From: an uncultured Opitutia bacterium
GTDB lineage: Bacteria > Verrucomicrobiota > Verrucomicrobiia > Opitutales > JABJCN01
NCBI GenBank assembly: GCA_913046175.1
Contig: CAJWSN010000028.1
Coordinates: 1-11,252, forward strand
DNA length: 11,252 nucleotides
Reading direction: 5' to 3'
The number at the start of each line of letters is the position of its first letter. Position 1 is the first letter of the stretch. The notes below the pieces were generated by a model that was not told where the DNA came from, did no database searches, and saw only the letters and a list, made by a program, of their open reading frames with translations. This document shows, piece by piece, positions 7,540-11,252 of this stretch. Position numbers and translations under genes: made by a program.

Positions 7540-7568
7540 TAGATAAATAAACTAGAATTTGATTTCAA
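7540..7568 (-). promoter_or_regulatory. Candidate trpA promoter (possibly very short leader)
   Basis: On the minus strand, TTGAAA (7568-7563) is separated by exactly 17 bp from TATCTA (7545-7540). The -35 matches the consensus at 5 of 6 positions but the -10 at only 3 of 6. The -10 candidate ends 3 nt before the trpA ATG, so transcription would start at or within a few bases of the start codon. This fits the absence of a ribosome-binding site. Confidence 0.35.
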
Positions 7569-7666
7569 TTGAACCATGGACGATGAAAGGTAAGAAGTTG
7601 AGGAATTCAACGCGAAAGAATCTTTAACTGTATTCCCCGCGGCACAAGCAAATCACTGAGGGTCCA

Positions 7667-8992
7667 ATGACCATGCCTTTTATCATCTGGTTTTACAGGT
7701 TCCTCTTCCTGCCCGTCCTCTTGCTGCTGCTGCCGTACCACCTCTTGCGAATGATACGCCGCGGTGGATACCTGAAAGATTTTTCACAACGTCTGGGATT
7801 GGGACCGGGATTGCCCAAAGGGACAAAGCCACGTGTCTGGATTCAGGCCGTCAGTGTGGGCGAAGTGCTTGCCATCGAGTCCCTTGTGAACTGCCTCCTG
7901 GAAAAAGATGTTGAGGTGATTGTTACAGCAACGACCAGCACGGGTTACCAGTTGGCCCTTGAAAAATATGAAGGCAAAACCAGTTTCACGGGTTTGTTTC
8001 CCCTGGACTTCCTTCCGGGTTCATTCCTGTGCTGGCATAGAATCAAGCCAACCCTCGCCATCCTGATGGAAAGCGAGGTCTGGCCCGAACACATCCATCA
8101 AGCCAGGAAAAGAAATGTACCCGTTCTCCTTGTTAACGCAAGGATGTCTGATCATTCCTTTAGGTCCGCAAGTAAATTTGCATGGGCATATGGAAGACTG
8201 CTACAGGGGCTCGCTGGAATATCAGCCTCCGGACAACAGGATTTAAAACGATATGTGGAACTTGGCTTCCCCATGGAGAAAACAACCTGTTCCGGAAATC
8301 TGAAGCTTGATTTCGACCTTGGACCTGAGTTCTCCAAGAATGACAAGCAGTCTCTCCTGCAACAAATTGGATTTTACGAACCGGGAGGCGAGGTACCAAT
8401 GATCATCCTTGGGTCATCCACCTGGCCGGAAGAGGAGTCTTTCCTCCTTGATGCCTTTCAATCATTGATCGAAGAAGGCATTGACTGCCGTCTTCTCCTC
8501 GCTCCCCGCCATATGGAAAGAAGGGAAGAAATACGAAGATTGCTGGCAAGGCAGCACTTGCCCTGGCACTTCAGGACCGATGACAGGACAAAAGCGGATT
8601 CCAATAAAATTTATGTCGCCGACACCACAGGCGAACTCCGGCAGTTTACACAATTGGCAACCGTCACTTTCATCGGCAAGACCCTGCCTCCAAACAAAGG
8701 TTCCCAAACCCCAATCGAAGCTGCGGCGTTTGGTGTTCCCAGCATCTTTGGACCGGAGACCACTAACTTTAGGGATATTTGCCAACAACTCGTGGAAGCA
8801 GGTGCTTCAGTAAGGATTAAGAATGTCGATGGCCTCCTGCCAACCTTGCGTGAAATTCTTAGAAATCCCCAACAACGGGAGCAAATGACTCTCGCAGCAA
8901 AAAAATGGCATCAGGCAAACCTTGGGGCCACCAGAAATACCCTGGATTTCCTGGAACCCTTTCTTCAGCCCCGGAAGGGGCCGGATGCATAA
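7667..8992 (+). CDS. waaA: 3-deoxy-D-manno-octulosonic acid (Kdo) transferase WaaA/KdtA
   Basis: The product is a 441-residue inner-membrane glycosyltransferase (GT30) that transfers Kdo from CMP-Kdo to the lipid A precursor. A hydrophobic N-terminal anchor spans about 4-26. The catalytic-base motif AVSVGE (Glu66) and the acceptor-side LMESEVWPE (about 133-141) are intact. VNARMSDHSF, SGNLKLD (about 209-215), LLAPRH (about 277-282) and a family-like DTTGEL (about 319-324) follow. The donor-site segment is NKGSQTPIEAAAFG with GPETTNF. Two usual strings are altered: GGHNPLE reads KGSQTPIE, and STHxGEE reads STWPEEE. A GAGGG at 7658-7662 lies just upstream of the ATG. The gene is transcribed alone, divergent from trpA, and followed after 62 bp by the phnD operon. 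It is strong evidence for a lipopolysaccharide outer membrane. Confidence 0.95.
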   Translation: MTMPFIIWFYRFLFLPVLLLLLPYHLLRMIRRGGYLKDFSQRLGLGPGLPKGTKPRVWIQAVSVGEVLAIESLVNCLLEKDVEVIVTATTSTGYQLALEKYEGKTSFTGLFPLDFLPGSFLCWHRIKPTLAILMESEVWPEHIHQARKRNVPVLLVNARMSDHSFRSASKFAWAYGRLLQGLAGISASGQQDLKRYVELGFPMEKTTCSGNLKLDFDLGPEFSKNDKQSLLQQIGFYEPGGEVPMIILGSSTWPEEESFLLDAFQSLIEEGIDCRLLLAPRHMERREEIRRLLARQHLPWHFRTDDRTKADSNKIYVADTTGELRQFTQLATVTFIGKTLPPNKGSQTPIEAAAFGVPSIFGPETTNFRDICQQLVEAGASVRIKNVDGLLPTLREILRNPQQREQMTLAAKKWHQANLGATRNTLDFLEPFLQPRKGPDA

Positions 8993-9001
8993 TGACTCAG
9001 C

Positions 9002-9032
9002 TTGACAAATCGACTGCTTTTGGCGTTATATA
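9002..9032 (+). promoter_or_regulatory. Candidate promoter of the phnDCE operon
   Basis: A perfect TTGACA (9002-9007) is followed by an AT-rich TTATATATT stretch (9026-9034). TATATA at 9027-9032 gives a 19-bp spacer, slightly long. TATATT at 9029-9034 fits the -10 consensus better but at 21 bp. It is one of the most promoter-like segments in the window and directly precedes an inverted repeat and the phnD start. Confidence 0.5.
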
Positions 9033-9049
9033 TTGAGAATCAATCTCAA
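9033..9049 (+). promoter_or_regulatory. Inverted repeat resembling a Fur-family 7-1-7 operator
   Basis: TTGAGAATCAATCTCAA has 6-bp perfect arms (TTGAGA and TCTCAA) around ATCAA. Its central 15 bp match the E. coli-type 7-1-7 Fur consensus TGATAATNATTATCA at all but three defined positions. It abuts the -10 region and ends 5 nt before the phnD ATG, a position expected for a repressor site. The sequence does not tell which regulator binds. Confidence 0.45.
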
Positions 9050-9054
9050 ACTCA

Positions 9055-9969
9055 ATGAAACCAATTTTCCCTCTCATTCTTGGCACCATCCTTCTCCTGC
9101 AAGGTTGCAGCCCAACCAACAAAAGCACACTTTCCGTAAATCAGTTTGTCATTGCTCTCAAGCCCAACAAGAATGTCCAGGGGCAAAGGGAGGATGAGAA
9201 GATTCTGGCCGAAGAATTGTCAAAGGGCCTTGGCATTCCAGTAAAAATAACAACACCGTCCAAGGGCTCGATTATTGAAGCCGGCTTTGCCAACGGGACT
9301 ATAGACCTCGGTTATGTGAGTTCAAGGGACGCCGTTTCCCTGGAGGACAATGATGTTGCCGAAATTCTTCTCGCTGGTGAACACGAAAGCATCAACCCGG
9401 AAGGCAAGCCCTTCAAGGGTCCCTACTATTATAGTGTCTGGCTATCATTAAAGGAAAAACCTTATTCAAGTGTGGCTGACCTGGCAGACAAATCCATCGC
9501 TTTTGCCTCTCGCACAAGCACATCCGGATTCCTGGTTCCCTCATGGGATCTCCTCAAGAAAGGACACATTCAGGAAGGCGGGAAACTTGCAGACTTTTTT
9601 GGAGATGGAAATATTTACTTCGGAACCGGTTATGTGTCGGCCGTGGAACGCGTCCTCGAAGGACAGGCTGAGGCTGCAGCCGTCAGTTATTATGTCTTCG
9701 AAAAGGACAAACACCTCACCCAGGAACAACGCAACAAACTAAAGGTCGTGGCACGCCAGGGACCAGTCGCATCCCACACATTCTGCGTACGCAAGACCCT
9801 CCCTGAAACCGATCGAAACGCCCTCAAGAAGGCGCTCCTTGAGATGGTTGCGAAAAAGCCCGATACTTGCCAGGGCCTCTTCGGCGGGAAGCTTGTCAAG
9901 GTGAACCCCATCGAACACCTTAAGATTCCTCGTGAGATCAAGGTGAAGGTGGCCACGCTCAAAGAGTAG
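9055..9969 (+). CDS. phnD: PhnD-like ABC transporter substrate-binding lipoprotein
   Basis: The product is a 304-residue periplasmic binding protein of the phosphate/phosphite/phosphonate type. The N terminus is a lipoprotein signal (PIFPLILGTILLLQGC) with the acceptor Cys at residue 18, so it is probably membrane-tethered. The body shows PhnD-family features. The anion-binding loop RTSTSGFLVP is at about 153-162. GNIYFGTGYVSAVERVLEGQAEAAAVSYYV is split here as GNIYFGTGYVSA and VERVLEGQAEAAAVSYYV. RQGPVASHTFCVRKTLP comes near 234. The His usually seen as GSHxAA reads GYV, and the Asp usually in AAVDS reads AAVSY. Both contact aminoethylphosphonate in E. coli PhnD, so the ligand is uncertain (phosphonate, phosphite, phosphate or other). 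The start lacks a Shine-Dalgarno match. phnC follows after 11 bp. Confidence 0.85.
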   Translation: MKPIFPLILGTILLLQGCSPTNKSTLSVNQFVIALKPNKNVQGQREDEKILAEELSKGLGIPVKITTPSKGSIIEAGFANGTIDLGYVSSRDAVSLEDNDVAEILLAGEHESINPEGKPFKGPYYYSVWLSLKEKPYSSVADLADKSIAFASRTSTSGFLVPSWDLLKKGHIQEGGKLADFFGDGNIYFGTGYVSAVERVLEGQAEAAAVSYYVFEKDKHLTQEQRNKLKVVARQGPVASHTFCVRKTLPETDRNALKKALLEMVAKKPDTCQGLFGGKLVKVNPIEHLKIPREIKVKVATLKE

Positions 9970-9980
9970 GAAACACACAC

Positions 9981-10730
9981 GTGGCACTGCCTGAAAGCCA
10001 ATCCATTTCATCTGGAGATGGTTCATCTCCCAGAATACGCCTGCAAACACGTGACCTAGGCCTGGAGCGAAACTCTCATTGGCTTTTCCAGAATCTGGAG
10101 CTAAACATCCCCGGCGGCACTTTTGTAGCGGTTCTTGGCCCGTCGGGTGTCGGCAAATCCAGCCTGCTTGCCTGCCTTTGCGGGTCAGAAAACCCCACAG
10201 AGGGAAGGGTCGAGTTTCAAATGGCTGATGAAAAGCACGTTCGCACCACAGCCACAATAAGCCCTTCTCTTGGCATCATCTTTCAAAACCTGCGCCTTAC
10301 GGTTCAATCCTCTGTTTTGGACAACGTCCTCTATGGTCGCCTTGGCCAATATTCACTGAAGGAGTCCCTGCTCGGCTTCCCAGAAAGTGAAAAGCAGGAA
10401 GCTTACACCATCCTGGAAGATCTTGGAATCGCACACCTGGCTTACAAGTGGATAACGCAAACCTCGGGTGGCGAACAACAGCGGACTGCCATCGCAAGAA
10501 CCCTCTTCCAGAATCCAGAAATTATCCTCGCAGATGAACCCGTCTCGAACCTTGACACCTATTACTCAGGACGAGTCCTGGGACTCCTCAAGAACAAGGC
10601 CTTGCAGGAAGACAAGATCGTCCTCTGCGCATTGCATGACCCCCAGCTCATCAACCGCTTTGCAGATCTTGCACTGAGCCTGAACCCGGAGCACCCGGAA
10701 GGATGGCGTCTGAGAAAGGTGCATCCATGA
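9981..10730 (+). CDS. phnC: PhnC-like ABC transporter ATP-binding protein
   Basis: The product is a 249-residue cytoplasmic ATPase of the phosphonate importer family. Walker A GPSGVGKS is at about 53-60, the Q-loop Gln at 102 (IIFQN) and the signature TSGGEQQR at about 161-168. Walker B IILADEP is at about 181-187, with the D-loop SNLD and the switch His at 219 (ALHD). The stretch after the Q-loop (VLDNVLYGRLG and a LLGFPESEKQEA-type segment) is characteristic of PhnC. The signature has Thr and Glu where LSGGQQQR is usual. The GTG start at 9981 is preceded by AGGA overlapping the phnD stop. About 18 residues of Ser/Gly-rich extension precede the ATPase fold, so an alternative start cannot be excluded. 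The stop overlaps the phnE start (ATGA), indicating coupled translation. Confidence 0.92.
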   Translation: MALPESQSISSGDGSSPRIRLQTRDLGLERNSHWLFQNLELNIPGGTFVAVLGPSGVGKSSLLACLCGSENPTEGRVEFQMADEKHVRTTATISPSLGIIFQNLRLTVQSSVLDNVLYGRLGQYSLKESLLGFPESEKQEAYTILEDLGIAHLAYKWITQTSGGEQQRTAIARTLFQNPEIILADEPVSNLDTYYSGRVLGLLKNKALQEDKIVLCALHDPQLINRFADLALSLNPEHPEGWRLRKVHP

Positions 10731-11252
10731 GCTCTCCTGGAACCAGCAAGCCCAAGCCCCATAAACTGGAGCCCCAGCATTGGCACGAGAAGCTGAATCT
10801 GCTAAATGTCACCATAATACTCTTCCTGGTGCTGGTCATCTTTTCCGGAAAAAGTCTTTTCTCGGACAACCGGCAGGCTGACTTGGCAAGCGGAATTCGC
10901 TACTTCCTGCGGAAATTTTTTCCGCCCGATTTCTCAGACTGGGAAATAATCATGGAATCCTTGGGCGAAACGTTTCAGATCGCGATTATCGCAACTTTTT
11001 TTGCAATCATTCTTTCTTTGGTGTGCGCCCTTGCCGCTTCCAGGAATATCGCACCTGCCTGGCTCGTACAAGCCACACGCATGCTACTGAACATTATTCG
11101 TACCCTGCCCAGCCTTATCTGGGCGTTTGTCTTTGTGATTTTCTTCGGGCCCACCCCCATAGCAGGTGTGTTTGCACTCACCTTTTACAGCCTTGGTTAC
11201 CTCGGGAAATTCTTCAGTGAGACCTTTGAATCGGTGGACGTTCAAGTGGCTC
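10727..11252 (+). CDS. phnE: PhnE-like ABC transporter permease (partial, 5' part)
   Basis: The ATG overlaps the phnC stop codon (ATGA), with AAAGG 8 nt upstream. The visible 175 codons encode a hydrophilic N terminus, a first membrane segment (about 25-40), a periplasmic loop ending FPPDFSDWEIIMESLGETFQ (about 66-85), and then several hydrophobic helices. FFPPDFS...ESLGETFQIAIIAT matches the usual PhnE opening of the permease domain. LNIIRTLPSLIWAFVFV is also typical, and the beginning of the EAA-type coupling loop (SLGYLGKFFSETFES) is visible before the window ends. With phnD and phnC it forms the importer's membrane channel. A second permease gene or phosphonate-degrading genes may follow outside the window. 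Confidence 0.9.
   Translation, partial: MSSPGTSKPKPHKLEPQHWHEKLNLLNVTIILFLVLVIFSGKSLFSDNRQADLASGIRYFLRKFFPPDFSDWEIIMESLGETFQIAIIATFFAIILSLVCALAASRNIAPAWLVQATRMLLNIIRTLPSLIWAFVFVIFFGPTPIAGVFALTFYSLGYLGKFFSETFESVDVQVA

Noticed and set aside
8968..8981. GCCCC-GGAA-GGGGC hairpin near the end of waaA, considered as a terminator
   Set aside because: It lies within the coding sequence, the stem is only 5 bp, and no T-tract follows.
9001..9054. PHO box for the phnDCE operon
   Set aside because: I could not find two CTGTCAT-like repeats at 11-bp spacing. The symmetric element present fits a Fur-type site better.

Overview
The window is a piece of a Gram-negative bacterial chromosome with about 50% GC, densely packed with conserved housekeeping genes. 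Evidence for Gram-negative is the Kdo transferase WaaA (lipopolysaccharide core), a lipoprotein-type binding protein, and a membrane-anchored PpiD-like periplasmic chaperone. The combination of a mraZ-rsmH-ftsL-like division cluster, sparse Shine-Dalgarno signals and a PpiD-like protein with no recognisable parvulin domain would fit Verrucomicrobiota (possibly Opitutae). That is inference from general impression, not a database match. I see no mobile elements, tRNA or rRNA genes, or CRISPR arrays.

Layout. (1) Bases 1-1664, minus strand: start of a division and cell-wall (dcw/mra) operon, in the order mraZ, rsmH (mraW) and a small FtsL-like protein cut by the window edge. Four TGG boxes with an exact 10-bp period precede mraZ and match the known MraZ operator architecture, so the operon is probably autoregulated. 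(2) Bases 1912-5519, plus strand, divergent from mraZ: tlyA (rRNA 2'-O-methyltransferase), nadK (NAD kinase) and a 624-aa PpiD-like membrane-anchored protein. (3) Bases 5583-7536, minus strand: trpA (tryptophan synthase alpha) followed by miaA (tRNA dimethylallyltransferase), convergent with the ppiD-like gene. (4) Bases 7667-8992, plus strand: waaA, divergent from trpA. (5) Bases 9055-11252, plus strand: a phosphonate-type ABC importer in the order phnD (lipoprotein binding protein), phnC (ATPase) and phnE (permease, truncated by the window end).

How the genes work together. MraZ, RsmH and the FtsL-like protein belong to the division and wall cluster. The phnD-phnC-phnE genes form one transport operon: an 11-bp gap separates phnD from phnC, and phnC and phnE overlap in ATGA. 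Its promoter region has a TTGACA box, an AT-rich -10 region, and then a 17-bp near-palindrome. That palindrome resembles a Fur-family 7-1-7 operator and lies directly before the phnD start codon. The binding protein lacks the His and Asp typical of aminoethylphosphonate-binding PhnD, so its true ligand is open. The rest are core metabolic or RNA-modification genes with no strong functional link beyond proximity.

Nothing here looks like an undescribed multi-gene system. The most informative signals are the four-box MraZ operator and the Fur-like palindrome coupled to the divergent PhnD pocket. All gaps between genes are shorter than 300 bp.
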